Notes: a model not told the origin generated them from the sequence alone. 64,000 nt of DNA from Cypionkella psychrotolerans (GCF_001294535.1 NZ_LGIC01000061.1:248001-312000), one strand, 5' to 3'; counted from the first letter of the stretch, positions 1 through 9,628 are shown. Numbers and translations: made by a program.

Positions 1-2
1 GC

Positions 3-2477
3 GCCTTGGGTCTGCGGGCGTTTGATGTGCAGCTGATGGGCGGGATCTTCCTGCATCAGGGCAATATCGCGGAAATGCGCACGGGTGAGGGCAAGACGCT
101 GGTCGCGACCTTCCCGGCTTACCTCAACGCGCTGTCCGGCAAGGGCGTGCATGTGGTGACGGTGAACGATTACCTCGCCAAGCGCGATGCGGAATGGATG
201 AGCAAGGTCTACGGCGCTTTGGGCCTGACCACGGGCGTCGTCTATCCCTATCAGGGTGAGGTTGAAAAGCGTGAGGCGTATCGCGCCGACATCACCTATG
301 CGACGAATAACGAGCTGGGCTTTGACTATCTGCGCGACAATATGAAAGCCTCGCTGGAGGAGATGAACCAGCGCGGGCATAACTATGCGATTGTCGATGA
401 GGTTGACAGCATTTTAGTCGATGAGGCACGGACGCCGTTGATCATCTCTGGCCCGTCGCAGGATCGCAGCGAGTTGTATCAGTTGGTCGATAAGCTGATC
501 CCGCTGCTGAATGAGACGCATTTCAAGCTGGACGAAAAGACCCGCAACGTCACCTATTCGGAAGACGGCAACGAGTTTATCGAGAACGCCTTGCACGAAG
601 CCGGGATTCTGCCCGCCGAGCAAAGCCTGTATGAGCCTGAAAGCACCACCATCGTGCATCACGTCACGCAGGCGTTGCGGGCGCACAAGCTGTTCACCCG
701 TGATCAGCAATATATCGTCCGCGATGGCGAGGTGATGCTGATTGACGAGTTTACCGGACGGATGATGAAGGGCCGCCGCTTGTCGGATGGCCTGCATCAG
801 GCGATTGAGGCGAAAGAGGGCGTGGCTATTCAGCCGGAAAACGTCACTTTGGCCTCTGTGACCTTCCAGAACTATTTCCGCCTCTATGACAAGCTGGCCG
901 GGATGACCGGAACGGCCTCGACCGAGGCTGACGAGTTCATGGAAATCTACAAGCTGGGCGTGGTCGAAGTGCCGACCAACCGCGAAGTGAAGCGGAAAGA
1001 CGAGCATGACGCGGTGTACCGCACCGCGCGTGAGAAGTTTGAAGGCGTGGTCAAGACCATAAAGGAAGCCCATGCGACGGGCCAGCCGATCTTGGTCGGC
1101 ACCACCTCGATTGACAAATCCGAGGCGCTTTCGGAAATGCTGAAGGCGGCGGGCATTCCGCATAACGTGCTGAACGCACGTCAGCATGAGCAAGAGGCAC
1201 AGATTGTCGCCGATGCGGGCAAGCTGAATGCGGTGACAATTGCGACCAACATGGCAGGCCGTGGCACCGATATTAAGCTGGGCGGCAACGTCGAGTTCAA
1301 GGTGATGGAGGCGATTGCTTCTGACCCATCCGTGCATCCCGATGAAGTGCGCGCGCGCATCGAAGCCGAACATGCCGATGAAGAAGAAGCCGTGAAGAAG
1401 GCCGGCGGTCTGTTCGTTCTGGCCACCGAGCGCCACGAATCACGCCGGATCGACAACCAGTTGCGCGGTCGTTCAGGCCGTCAGGGCGATCCGGGGCGGT
1501 CTTCGTTCTTCTTGTCGTTGGAAGACGATCTGATGCGCATTTTCGGCAGCGAACGCCTTGATGCCGTGCTGTCGAAGCTGGGCATGAAGGAAGGCGAAGC
1601 GATTGTTCACCCTTGGGTCAACAAATCGCTGGAGCGCGCGCAGGCCAAGGTCGAAGGCCGCAACTTTGACATCCGCAAGCAGTTGCTGAAGTTCGACGAT
1701 GTGATGAACGACCAGCGCAAGGCGATCTTTGGTCAGCGCATGGAAGTCATGCAGGCCGAGGATCTGGGCGAGATCGTGATGGATATGCGCCATCAGGTTG
1801 CCGAGGATTTGGTCGATCACTACATGCCGCCGAAAACCTACGCCGACCGTTGGGATACCGCAGCGCTGCATGAGGCATTGATCGAAAAGATGGGCCTTGA
1901 TCTGCCCGTCGCCGCTTGGGCTGCCGAAGAAGGCACCGATCAGGACGCCATTCGTGAGCGGATCATCGCAGCGAGCGACACTTTGATGGGCGAAAAGCTG
2001 GAGGCCTTCGGGCCGGACAGCATGCGCAACATCGAAAAACAGCTGTTGTTGCAAAGCATTGACGCGAAATGGCGTGACCATTTGTTGCGGTTGGAGCATC
2101 TGCGCTCGGTCGTCGGTTTCCGTGGCTACGCTCAGCGCGATCCGCTGAACGAGTATAAAACTGAAAGCTTCACGCTGTTCGAATCGATGCTGAACTCTTT
2201 GCGCCAAGATGTGACGCAGAAGCTGGCGCAAATTCGACCGATCAGCCAAGCCGAGCAAGAAGCCATGATGGCCCAGTTCATCGCGCAGCAGCAGGCGGCA
2301 CAGGCCGCTGATCGCGCGGCGGCTCCGGCCGAAGTGGCGGCTCCGGCCACGGTTATGACGGCGCTGGCGGGCTTTGTTGAAAGTGATCCGACGACCTGGG
2401 GTGATCCGGGGCGGAATGATCCTTGCCCCTGCGGTTCGGGCCAGCGCTTTAAGGCTTGCCACGGCAAGCTGGTCTAA
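3..2477 (+). CDS. secA: Protein translocase ATPase SecA (5' end missing)
   Basis: SecA is the ATPase motor that drives unfolded preproteins through SecYEG. The frame is open from the window edge, so roughly the first 80 residues are missing. Visible in order are the FDVQLMGG segment, Walker A (MRTGEGKT), the [18 protein letters not shown] stretch, [12 protein letters not shown], the helicase-type [13 protein letters not shown] motif and the [11 protein letters not shown] arginine-finger region. An Ala/Gln-rich linker follows. The protein ends in a SEC-C zinc motif ([14 protein letters not shown]), which in the family binds SecB. A secB gene lies at 39.5 kb. A hairpin directly downstream probably ends the transcript. 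Identification is certain; only the true start is outside the window. Confidence 0.98.
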   Translation, partial: ALGLRAFDVQLMGGIFLHQGNIAEMRTGEGKTLVATFPAYLNALSGKGVHVVTVNDYLAKRDAEWMSKVYGALGLTTGVVYPYQGEVEKREAYRADITYATNNELGFDYLRDNMKASLEEMNQRGHNYAIVDEVDSILVDEARTPLIISGPSQDRSELYQLVDKLIPLLNETHFKLDEKTRNVTYSEDGNEFIENALHEAGILPAEQSLYEPESTTIVHHVTQALRAHKLFTRDQQYIVRDGEVMLIDEFTGRMMKGRRLSDGLHQAIEAKEGVAIQPENVTLASVTFQNYFRLYDKLAGMTGTASTEADEFMEIYKLGVVEVPTNREVKRKDEHDAVYRTAREKFEGVVKTIKEAHATGQPILVGTTSIDKSEALSEMLKAAGIPHNVLNARQHEQEAQIVADAGKLNAVTIATNMAGRGTDIKLGGNVEFKVMEAIASDPSVHPDEVRARIEAEHADEEEAVKKAGGLFVLATERHESRRIDNQLRGRSGRQGDPGRSSFFLSLEDDLMRIFGSERLDAVLSKLGMKEGEAIVHPWVNKSLERAQAKVEGRNFDIRKQLLKFDDVMNDQRKAIFGQRMEVMQAEDLGEIVMDMRHQVAEDLVDHYMPPKTYADRWDTAALHEALIEKMGLDLPVAAWAAEEGTDQDAIRERIIAASDTLMGEKLEAFGPDSMRNIEKQLLLQSIDAKWRDHLLRLEHLRSVVGFRGYAQRDPLNEYKTESFTLFESMLNSLRQDVTQKLAQIRPISQAEQEAMMAQFIAQQQAAQAADRAAAPAEVAAPATVMTALAGFVESDPTTWGDPGRNDPCPCGSGQRFKACHGKLV

Positions 2478-2500
2478 TCTGATTTCGGATTGTTGGCGCA

Positions 2501-2519
2501 GGGGCGGCTTTAGCCGCCC
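2501..2519 (+). terminator. Probable terminator after secA
   Basis: A 7-bp perfect GC stem (GGGCGGC / GCCGCCC, loop TTTA) lies 24 bp after the secA stop codon. The downstream sequence is only moderately T-rich, so termination strength is uncertain. Confidence 0.6.
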
Positions 2520-2623
2520 TTGCCCATTTATTGCCCGCATTTTCGGAAACATTCCTTGATTGCGCCACGCCCTCGCCGCGTTTGAGGGCCAAAAGCGCGC
2601 AAACGGATTCGATGGAGGAACCG

Positions 2624-3694
2624 ATGGCGGTGGATATGAAGCGCAGACTGGCCCGTGGCGTCGCCGTGATCGCGATTGCGCTGGGGGCCGGGCAGCTGGT
2701 GCAAAGCATGTCGGGCAAAGCTCCGCCGCCGCATGCGGCAGAGAACCAGACGACCAAGAAACCCAAAGCCATCGAGCGCGTCGCAGCGACCGAGGTTGGC
2801 GACAAGCCTGCCCCGATGGTGGCGCTGGAAGCCCCCGCAAATACGCAAGCCGAACCGCCGAAGGCAAAAGCTCCGGTTATGGCCAGCACGACCGCCCCTG
2901 TGGCGACGCCCGAACCTGTCGCTAAAGCTGCTCCGGTTGTGCCCAAAACACCCGCAGCGCCCATCGCAGCAACCGTTCCAGCGCCGAAGCTCGAAATCAC
3001 CGCCAAACCCGAACTCGCCGATGCCTGCCCGGTCTCGCTGGAACTTTCCAATGCTGACAACGCGCTGATCGCGGTGACGCTGGTCGCCCCTTGTCACGCT
3101 GATGAGCGTGTGGTGCTGAAACATGCGGGCCTGACCGTCACCGCGAAAACCACACTGACCGGGGCCTTGTTCGCCGACATGCCCGCACTGATGCAAGACG
3201 CTAAGGTTGAGGTGATGTTCAAGGACAATACCTCGGTCGCAGCTTCGGTTGCCGTGCCGGAACTGGCTGGGTTGCGCCGTTTTGCAGTGCAATGGCAGCA
3301 AGATGATGCCTTCCAGCTGCACGGTTTCGAGGATGGCTCTGATTTCGGCGGGCCGGGTGATGTTTCGGCAGCCACTCCGCATCAGCCGATCGCGGGCGCG
3401 CCTGCCAAGGGTGGTTTCCTGACCCTGTTGGGCGATGCCAGTACCGATCTGCCGATGCTGGCGCAGGTCTACACCTATCCCAAAGACAGCCAGATCAAGC
3501 CCGAGATCGTGGTGGAAGCCGCTGTCACCGAAGCCACCTGTGGCCGCGAACTGTTGGGCCAGACGCTGCAAACCGCCCCAGGCACGGTCAAGGTGAGTGA
3601 TATGTCGCTTGCGATGCCCGATTGTGATGCGGTGGGTGATTATCTGGTGTTGAAAAATCTTGTGCCGGACATGACTATCGCCTCCTCAAACTAA
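2624..3694 (+). CDS. Membrane-anchored or exported protein of unknown function next to secA
   Basis: About 356 aa. The start was chosen at the ATG preceded by GGAGG at 6-bp spacing; longer in-frame starts lack this. Residues about 8-26 form one hydrophobic segment after MKRR (signal anchor). A Pro/Ala/Lys-rich, probably extended region of about 80 residues follows. The C-terminal domain carries several Cys residues (DACP, APCH, TCGRE, PDCD) that could pair in the periplasm. Related genes next to secA in Rhodobacterales are, as I recall, often annotated simply as 'translocase' from context, with no demonstrated function. A periplasmic role near the Sec system is inference only. Confidence 0.75.
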   Translation: MAVDMKRRLARGVAVIAIALGAGQLVQSMSGKAPPPHAAENQTTKKPKAIERVAATEVGDKPAPMVALEAPANTQAEPPKAKAPVMASTTAPVATPEPVAKAAPVVPKTPAAPIAATVPAPKLEITAKPELADACPVSLELSNADNALIAVTLVAPCHADERVVLKHAGLTVTAKTTLTGALFADMPALMQDAKVEVMFKDNTSVAASVAVPELAGLRRFAVQWQQDDAFQLHGFEDGSDFGGPGDVSAATPHQPIAGAPAKGGFLTLLGDASTDLPMLAQVYTYPKDSQIKPEIVVEAAVTEATCGRELLGQTLQTAPGTVKVSDMSLAMPDCDAVGDYLVLKNLVPDMTIASSN

Positions 3695-3727
3695 GAGTCA
3701 CAGACTCAGGGTCAGGCAGGGCGATTT

Positions 3728-5260
3728 ATGATGGGTTACTGGCGCGCGGCGATCATCGCCGCGCTTTTGCCGTGTTCGGTGTTACCCACGGTGGCTGTGG
3801 CGCAGGATGTCACGCTGACCTCACGCGATGGGGCGCTGAGCATTGCGGGCACCTTGCAAGGCTATGACGGTGAGTTTTTCCGTATTGAAAGCGCTTATGG
3901 CCCGCTGACATTGGATGCCTCGGGCGTGATCTGCGATGGTCCGGCCTGCCCTGATCTGACAGCGCCGAAAGCGGTGATCCGGCTGGTGGGTGAGGCGGAT
4001 GCAGGCGCGGCGCTGCTGCCGCCGCTGATCGCCGCTTTCGCGCAGTCGCGCGGGCTGGTCTATAGCGCCCCCGCCACGCCGGATGCGGCTGCGGTGCTGA
4101 CCGATCCCGCGACGGCGAAGGTTCTGGCCGAGATTTCCTTCCGCCCGCTGCCTCCCGATCAAGCCCGGGCCGAGTTGAAAGCCGGGCGCGCCGAGTTGAT
4201 GGTGGCCTCGGCGGTGGAGCCTGATCTGGGATCAAAGGCGATGGCGCTGGATGCACTGGTGCCGATTGTGGCGCCGGACAATCCGCTGCCGGGGATTTCG
4301 ACGATTGACTTGGCGAAGGTTTTGGCGGGCGAGGTGAAGAATTGGTCCGAGGTTGGTGGCCCGGATATGCCGTTGGTGCTGCACGGGCTGGCGGCTGACA
4401 GCGATCTGCAACGGGCCTTGTCGGCGCGGTTGGGGCGAGATCCGGCGGCGCGCGTCACCCATGCCGATCTGCGCACGCTGGCTGATGCGGTCTCCAAAGA
4501 CCCTTGGGCCATCGCGCTGACCGGGCGCGCCTCGGTGGGCGCGGCGCGGGCGCTGCCGTTGTCGGACAGTTGCGGCTTTCCGCTTTTGCCCAGTGGGTTG
4601 GCGGTGAAGGCCGGGGATTATCCGCTGACCTTGCCAGTGTTTTTGCTGACCCCCCGTCGTCGCCTGCCGCTGATGGCGCGGGAGTTTCTGGATTTTCTGG
4701 CGCTTCCGACAGCCCAGGCGGCGATTGCCAGTGGCGGCTATATTGATCGCGGCCCGGAAAGCCAGCCGATGACGGCGGACGGATTGCGGCTGATCAACGC
4801 GATTCAAGGCGCGGGCGAGGAAACCACCTTGGCCGATCTGAAACGGCTGGTCGATCTGATGGACGGTGCCGACCGCTTGTCGCTGACCTTCCGGTTTCAG
4901 GACGGCACCTCGGCGCTGGATGCCGCGAGCCAAGACAATCTGGCCGATCTTGCACGGTTGATTGAGGCGGGGGTGTTTCGCGACAAGGCTCTGATCTTGG
5001 CCGGGTTTTCGGATGGCTCAGGGGCGGCGAAGGCCAATCTTGATCTGTCGCAAGATCGCGCCGATGGTATTCTCGCGGCGCTGAAACAGGCCGCTGCGGT
5101 GCCCGCGGCCGCTTTGCCACGGGTGGAGGCGTTTGGCGAGGCGCTGCCAATGGCCTGTGATGAAACCGCTGCGGGGCGCCGCCTGAATCGCCGGGTTGAG
5201 GTTTGGCTGAAACCGTCGTTCACGCCGGATGCTACAGATACCCCGCCGCCCGAAAACTAA
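3728..5260 (+). CDS. PstS-like substrate-binding domain fused to an OmpA-type domain
   Basis: 510 aa. An N-terminal signal peptide (hydrophobic to about residue 25, cleavage near AVAQD) precedes a periplasmic solute-binding domain of the phosphate-binding PstS/PBP type. Motifs typical of that fold include VPIVAPDNPLPGIS and VLAGEVKNWSEVGG. The last 130 residues resemble OmpA C-terminal peptidoglycan-binding domains (LAGFSDGSGAAKANLDLSQDRA and NRRVEVW). The combination suggests a wall-tethered binding protein; the ligand is unknown. No pst transport genes are adjacent. The 3' end overlaps the convergent radC by 29 bp. Confidence 0.85.
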   Translation: MMGYWRAAIIAALLPCSVLPTVAVAQDVTLTSRDGALSIAGTLQGYDGEFFRIESAYGPLTLDASGVICDGPACPDLTAPKAVIRLVGEADAGAALLPPLIAAFAQSRGLVYSAPATPDAAAVLTDPATAKVLAEISFRPLPPDQARAELKAGRAELMVASAVEPDLGSKAMALDALVPIVAPDNPLPGISTIDLAKVLAGEVKNWSEVGGPDMPLVLHGLAADSDLQRALSARLGRDPAARVTHADLRTLADAVSKDPWAIALTGRASVGAARALPLSDSCGFPLLPSGLAVKAGDYPLTLPVFLLTPRRRLPLMAREFLDFLALPTAQAAIASGGYIDRGPESQPMTADGLRLINAIQGAGEETTLADLKRLVDLMDGADRLSLTFRFQDGTSALDAASQDNLADLARLIEAGVFRDKALILAGFSDGSGAAKANLDLSQDRADGILAALKQAAAVPAAALPRVEAFGEALPMACDETAAGRRLNRRVEVWLKPSFTPDATDTPPPEN

Positions 5261-5996
5261 GTTCGCGGCTTTTGCCGATGATGAGATGGTCGTGCAGGGT
5301 GATGCCCAACACCTGCGCGGCCTCTTGCACTTGCAGGGTCATAGTGATGTCAGCTTGCGAAGGGGTAGGGTCGCCAGAGGGGTGATTATGCACGAGGATC
5401 AGCGCCGAAGCATTGAGTTCTAAGCCCCGCTTGACCACCTCGCGCGGGTAGACCGGAACGTGATCAACGGTGCCTTTGGCCTGTTCTTCATCGGCAATCA
5501 GCACGTTTTTGCGGTCCAGAAACAGGATGCGGAATTGTTCGGTTTCGCGGTGTGCCATTGCGGTGTGGCAATAATCCAGCAGGGCATCCCAACTAGATAG
5601 CAGGGGCCTGTTCATCACCCGCGCCCGCATCATCCTCTGGGCGGCGGCCTCGACAATCTTCAGTTCTTGCACCACGGCTTCACCGACGCCTTTTACCATC
5701 ATCAAGCGGGCGGGAACGGCGGTGACGACGCGATTAAAGTCGCCGAATTCATCCAGCAGGGCGCGGGCGAGCGGTTTCACATCCTGCCGCGGAATGGCGC
5801 GGAACAGCAGCAGTTCGAGCAGTTCATAATCGGGGATCGCCGTGGCACCGCCTTCCATAAACCGGGTGCGCAGGCGTTTGCGGTGGTCTGCAATGTAGGA
5901 CGGCAACCTATCCGGCAAAGCCTGACCCACGGCCTCATCGCCATCAGCGGCGAACAGAGGCAAGGCGGCTTCATGAAAGGCGCGGGGTTTGCTCAT
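5232..5996 (-). CDS. radC: RadC family JAB/MPN-domain protein
   Basis: 254 aa. It has an N-terminal helix-hairpin-helix region (MMVKGVGEAVVQELK) and a C-terminal JAMM domain with the intact metal-site signature HNHPSGDPTPSQAD. RadC proteins are historically called DNA repair proteins, but their biochemical role is unresolved. The start ATG follows a short gene-free gap after the lytic transglycosylase gene on the same strand. Its 3' end overlaps the convergent PstS/OmpA gene by 29 bp. Confidence 0.95.
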   Translation of the reverse strand: MSKPRAFHEAALPLFAADGDEAVGQALPDRLPSYIADHRKRLRTRFMEGGATAIPDYELLELLLFRAIPRQDVKPLARALLDEFGDFNRVVTAVPARLMMVKGVGEAVVQELKIVEAAAQRMMRARVMNRPLLSSWDALLDYCHTAMAHRETEQFRILFLDRKNVLIADEEQAKGTVDHVPVYPREVVKRGLELNASALILVHNHPSGDPTPSQADITMTLQVQEAAQVLGITLHDHLIIGKSRELSFRAAGYL

Positions 5997-6042
5997 GGCG
6001 GCTAGGCTGCCATGACAGTGGTGAAGGAATCGTTAACGCCCC

Positions 6043-7266
6043 TTAAAGCATCCGCAGCAGGTCCATGCTGGGCTGGCCTGTCACCGGCAAACCCCGCGCG
6101 CGTTGGAAATCGCTGATCGCCGCGATGGTTTTTGCACCGATCACGCCATCCGAACCTTGGGTGTCGTAGCCTGCCGCGGTCAGTTTGCGCTGCAAGGCCT
6201 GCCGATCTTGCAGCGTCATACCCTGCGCATCCGGTCCAAACGCCGCACGCAACGCCCCTGCGCCGTTCAGGCGATCCGACAGATAGCCGACGCCCAGCGC
6301 GTAATTCTCGGCGTTGTTGTAGCGCAGGATGACGTTGAAGTTCTGATACAGCAGGAAAGCCGGGCCGCTGGACCCACCGGGCAGCAGCAAAGACGCCGCA
6401 CCATGTCCGCCCAAACCACCATTCACCGCCCGCACTCCCAGATCGGCCCAATCGGAGCGACCCTTGCCGCGCCCTGCCAGCCCGGTGTTGAAGCCGCTGG
6501 GCAGTGTCACCTCTTGGCCCCACGGCTGACCATGCGTCCAGCCGTTTTTGGACAGATAGGCGGCGGTCGAGGCGAGGGCATCGGTGGGATCATCGCTCCA
6601 GATATCGCGGCGGCCATCACCGTTGAAATCCACCGCGAAGGCTTGATAGCTGGTCGGGATGAACTGGGTGTGGCCCATTGCCCCCGCCCAACTGCCGGTC
6701 ATGTTCTGTACCGAGGTATCGCCGTTTTGCAGAATCTTCAGCGCCGCCACCAACTGCTGTTCAAAGAACGCGGCGCGGCGGCCTTCATAGGCCAAGGTCG
6801 CCAAGGCCGAGATCACCGGAACATTGCCGCGCCGTGTGCCGAAAAAGCTTTCAAGGCCCCAGAAGGCGGCAACAACATGCGGCTCTACCCCAAAACGCGC
6901 CTCAATCGCGCGCAGGGTGCCCATTTGCTGCGCCAGCATCTGGCGGCCCATGGTCAGGCGTTCATCGCTGGCGGCAATCGCCAGATAGTCCTCTGTCGTG
7001 CGGGTGAATTCGGTCTGGTTGCGGTCTTTCTCGATCACGCCGGGGATAAAGCCCGAGGCGCGGAAGGCGGAACTGAAGGTACTGTCCGAGATGCCCTTCG
7101 ACAAGGCACGCGGGCGGAAGGCTTGTACCCAAACGTCAAAGCCCGCGTCGGGGACCATCGGCATGGTTGCGGGCGCAGAGGGGCGGGAGGCGGAACCGCC
7201 ACCGACGCAGGCCGACAGCCCAAGCGCTGCGATGCCGAGTGAGAAATTGCGCCGAGACACCTGCAT
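6043..7266 (-). CDS. Lytic murein transglycosylase, MltB/SLT_2 type, with peptidoglycan-binding domain
   Basis: 407 aa from the ATG preceded by GGAGG. The N-terminus combines a twin arginine (SRRNFSLGIAALGLSAC) with a lipobox-like LSAC, so it may be a Tat-exported lipoprotein. The catalytic domain contains FWGLESFFGTRRG, with the glutamate expected for MltB-type enzymes, and GAMGHTQFIPTSY. The last 60 residues (LQRKLTAAGYDTQGSDGVIG to the end) are a PG_binding_1 module. It cleaves glycan strands to 1,6-anhydro-muropeptides, which would feed the recycling genes near 54 kb. Confidence 0.93.
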   Translation of the reverse strand: MQVSRRNFSLGIAALGLSACVGGGSASRPSAPATMPMVPDAGFDVWVQAFRPRALSKGISDSTFSSAFRASGFIPGVIEKDRNQTEFTRTTEDYLAIAASDERLTMGRQMLAQQMGTLRAIEARFGVEPHVVAAFWGLESFFGTRRGNVPVISALATLAYEGRRAAFFEQQLVAALKILQNGDTSVQNMTGSWAGAMGHTQFIPTSYQAFAVDFNGDGRRDIWSDDPTDALASTAAYLSKNGWTHGQPWGQEVTLPSGFNTGLAGRGKGRSDWADLGVRAVNGGLGGHGAASLLLPGGSSGPAFLLYQNFNVILRYNNAENYALGVGYLSDRLNGAGALRAAFGPDAQGMTLQDRQALQRKLTAAGYDTQGSDGVIGAKTIAAISDFQRARGLPVTGQPSMDLLRML

Positions 7267-7448
7267 GAAAACCTCCACCGTTTTGTTTTGCCGCCAGCTT
7301 AGTGGATTTGCGGCAAAGGGCAAACCGATGCGGGTATTTCCGCTTAGCGGCAGGCCCGGAATTGGACGGGCGCGCAAATCGTCTTGCCACCACAGCTCAC
7401 AGGTTGGCTTTTCGCGGCGCAGGCCGTATCAACGGCGCACTCACTTGG

Positions 7449-7494
7449 ACCCGGTGTAAATCCGGGTGGCTATTCCGGCCGCCTATCCGCCGGA
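7449..7494 (+). promoter_or_regulatory. Tandem-hairpin leader of the SulP transporter gene (candidate cis-regulatory RNA)
   Basis: Two consecutive perfect stems lie in the 256-bp non-coding leader. The first is ACCCGG / CCGGGT (7449-7454 / 7462-7467, loop TGTAAAT). The second is TCCGGC / GCCGGA (7474-7479 / 7489-7494). GTGGC at 7466-7470 can also pair with GCCAC at 7386-7390, so alternative folds are possible. The start codon at 7523 has no evident Shine-Dalgarno sequence. A structured-RNA class called sul1 is known, to my memory, upstream of sulP genes in Alphaproteobacteria; I could not test this sequence against its model. Confidence 0.45.
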
Positions 7495-7522
7495 CCACGC
7501 ATCATAGCGCGTCGTCACATTC

Positions 7523-8956
7523 ATGAACATCTTGCCGCACTACCTGCGCCAGTGGCAGCAGAATCCTGTCCGCGAGCTTCTTGCGGGGGCCGTCGCCACC
7601 TTTGCGCTAATCCCCGAGGTGATTGCGTTTTCGTTTACCGCCGGGGTTGATCCTGCGGTGGGGCTTTATGCGTCTTTCGTGATCAGCATTGTCATCGCGT
7701 TTTTCGGTGGGCGTCCGGCGATGATTTCAGCGGCGGCAGGGTCGGTTGCGCTGGTCGTGGCCCCCTTGGTCCAAACACATGGCGTGCAGTATCTGTTTGC
7801 GGCAGGGCTGCTGGGCGGCGCGTTTCAGATCTTGTTCGGGTTTGCGCGGCTGAGTTCGCTGATGCGCTACGTTTCAAACTCGGTCCGCACCGGGTTTGTC
7901 AATGCGCTGGCGACCCTGATCTTTGCGGCGCAGCTGCCGCATATTCTGAATGCGGGGGTGATGGGATATGGAGTGATAGCGGCGGGGCTGGCGATTATTT
8001 ATCTGGCACCCAAGCTGACAACGGCGATCCCTGCGCCGCTGATTTGCGTGGTGGTACTGACGGCGTTGTGCGCAGCGCTGCAGATTGATGTGCCGACGGT
8101 GGCCGATCTGGGCAAGTTGCCTTCGGGCTTGCCGGTGTTCGCCCTGCCGGATGTGCCGTTTGACCTTGACCTGTTGCGCATCATCTTCATGCCCGCTTTG
8201 GCCATTGCGATGGTCGGCCTTCTGGAATCGCTGATGACGGCGGGCGTGGTGGATGATCAGACCGGCACGCCCTCGAACAAAGACAGTGAGGCGCGCGGGT
8301 TGGGGCTGGCGAATGTGGCGGCAAGCCTATTTGGCGGTATCGCTGGCTGTGGGATGATCGGGCAAACCGTGTCGAATGTGAAATACGGCGGGCGCGGGCG
8401 GCTTTCGACTCTGGCGGCGGGCGGGATTTTGCTGCTGCTGATGGTGTCGCTGAAAGGGTTAGTGTCGCAGGTTCCAGTGGCCGTGCTGGTGGCGATCATG
8501 ATTATGGTGTCGATTGATACGCTGGATTGGGGATCACTGCGGCGGTTACGGCAAAATCCCGGCCTGTCAAATCTGGTGATGCTGGCCACGGTGGCGGTGA
8601 CGATCGCCAGCCACAATCTATCGCTTGGCGTTCTGGTGGGTGTGCTGATGAGCGGGGTGTTCTTTGCCGCGAAGGTTGCACGGATGCAGCATGTGACGCG
8701 GCAGGGCGATCATTATACCGTGGAGGGGCAGTTGTTTTTCGCCTCTGCTGCCGCGTTCATCGACGCGTTTGATCCGCTGGAGCATGACGGCCCGGTCAGC
8801 ATTGATCTGAGCCGCGCCAACATCTGGGACATCACGGCCTTGGATGCGGTGGAGAAAGTGCGGGAGCGTTTTGCGCGGCATGGGCTGGCGGTCACGGTGA
8901 CTGGCGCGTCAGATCATCTACTGGCGAAGGCCGGGAGCAAGCCGCTGCCGCTTTAG
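7523..8956 (+). CDS. SulP-family inorganic anion transporter with STAS domain
   Basis: 477 aa. The N-terminal two-thirds is a multi-pass membrane domain starting with the family signature region (ALIPEVIAFSFTAGVDPAVGLYAS), with a helix-break AGSVALVV further on. The final 95 residues form a short cytoplasmic STAS domain (SIDLSRANIWDITALDAVEKV). SulP members carry sulfate, bicarbonate or other anions; substrate cannot be read from sequence. The gene stands alone, has a long structured leader, and overlaps the convergent betI-type gene by 4 bp. Confidence 0.93.
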   Translation: MNILPHYLRQWQQNPVRELLAGAVATFALIPEVIAFSFTAGVDPAVGLYASFVISIVIAFFGGRPAMISAAAGSVALVVAPLVQTHGVQYLFAAGLLGGAFQILFGFARLSSLMRYVSNSVRTGFVNALATLIFAAQLPHILNAGVMGYGVIAAGLAIIYLAPKLTTAIPAPLICVVVLTALCAALQIDVPTVADLGKLPSGLPVFALPDVPFDLDLLRIIFMPALAIAMVGLLESLMTAGVVDDQTGTPSNKDSEARGLGLANVAASLFGGIAGCGMIGQTVSNVKYGGRGRLSTLAAGGILLLLMVSLKGLVSQVPVAVLVAIMIMVSIDTLDWGSLRRLRQNPGLSNLVMLATVAVTIASHNLSLGVLVGVLMSGVFFAAKVARMQHVTRQGDHYTVEGQLFFASAAAFIDAFDPLEHDGPVSIDLSRANIWDITALDAVEKVRERFARHGLAVTVTGASDHLLAKAGSKPLPL

Positions 8957-9564
8957 GCAGCAAGCTGCGCGCGTTCGGCCTCGGTCAACAGCGCCACTGC
9001 GACCGAAAGCACCAAAGTGGTGGAGTCCTGCGGCGACAGCGCCTCTCCTGTTGCGCGGCGCAGCCAGAGGCCGTCGATCATCGTGCCCAGCGCAAGCGCG
9101 ATCTGCTTGAAGCGCGCATCTGGCAGCGCGTCGCGGAACACCGAGGCGAGGTTGGATTGCAGCCGCGCGTAGAAAATCCGTTGCAGACGGGCATAGCGTT
9201 GGTTGGTGGCCGACGCCGCGCAGACCGACAGCCAGGCGTTGGCGATGTTCGTCTCGAACAAACCTTCGGGGAAGTTGCCCGCGATGATCGCCTCCAGCCT
9301 ACCCCATCGGGTTGTGGCCTGCGCAAGCCCTGTCGCCACCGCCTCCATCAGCAGCCGATTGTTCAGCCGCACCATCGCGAACAGCACGTCTTCTTTGCCT
9401 TTGAAGTAGTAGGACAGGATACCGGGCGACATCCCGGCTTCCTCGCAAATCCGCTTGGTGGTCATACCGCCCAAGCCATGCTGCATGAACACGCGATGCG
9501 CGGCCTGAATGAGTTCGCGGCGGCGGAGGTCTTCGATACGGGTGCGGAAAGCGATTTTGGTCAT
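8953..9564 (-). CDS. betI: TetR-family regulator of the BetI type
   Basis: 203 aa from ATG 9564, the usual BetI length; the longer open frame upstream runs through the intergenic operator. A helix-turn-helix occupies residues about 28-50 (MTTKRICEEAGMSPGILSYY). The C-terminal ligand domain has the BetI-like series NIANAWLSVCAA, RLQRIFYARLQSN and IDGLWLRR. BetI proteins repress choline-uptake and glycine-betaine genes and are released by choline. It is divergent from a choline-binding protein gene across an intergenic region holding a perfect 9-bp inverted repeat. No betAB genes are in the window. Confidence 0.85.
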   Translation of the reverse strand: MTKIAFRTRIEDLRRRELIQAAHRVFMQHGLGGMTTKRICEEAGMSPGILSYYFKGKEDVLFAMVRLNNRLLMEAVATGLAQATTRWGRLEAIIAGNFPEGLFETNIANAWLSVCAASATNQRYARLQRIFYARLQSNLASVFRDALPDARFKQIALALGTMIDGLWLRRATGEALSPQDSTTLVLSVAVALLTEAERAQLAA

Positions 9565-9604
9565 GGGTTTTTGTAGCAGATCAAAAAACTGAACGCACAT
9601 ACAA

Positions 9605-9628
9605 AAATTTATATTGACGTATAAATTT
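9605..9628. promoter_or_regulatory. Inverted repeat, candidate operator between betI and choX
   Basis: Perfect arms AAATTTATA (9605-9613) and TATAAATTT (9620-9628) are separated by TTGACG. It sits in the 103-bp divergent intergenic region in an AT-rich patch unlike its surroundings, and TTGACG could itself be a -35 element. The placement fits an operator for the adjacent TetR/BetI-type protein controlling both directions. Confidence 0.55.

Noticed and set aside
414-1436. 340-codon open frame opposite secA
   Set aside because: Antisense shadow of a highly conserved gene; His/Arg/Leu-rich composition and no recognisable motif.
6033-6046. TTAA-N6-TTAA near the lytic transglycosylase stop
   Set aside because: Spacer is 6, not 7; it does not fit the CtrA consensus.
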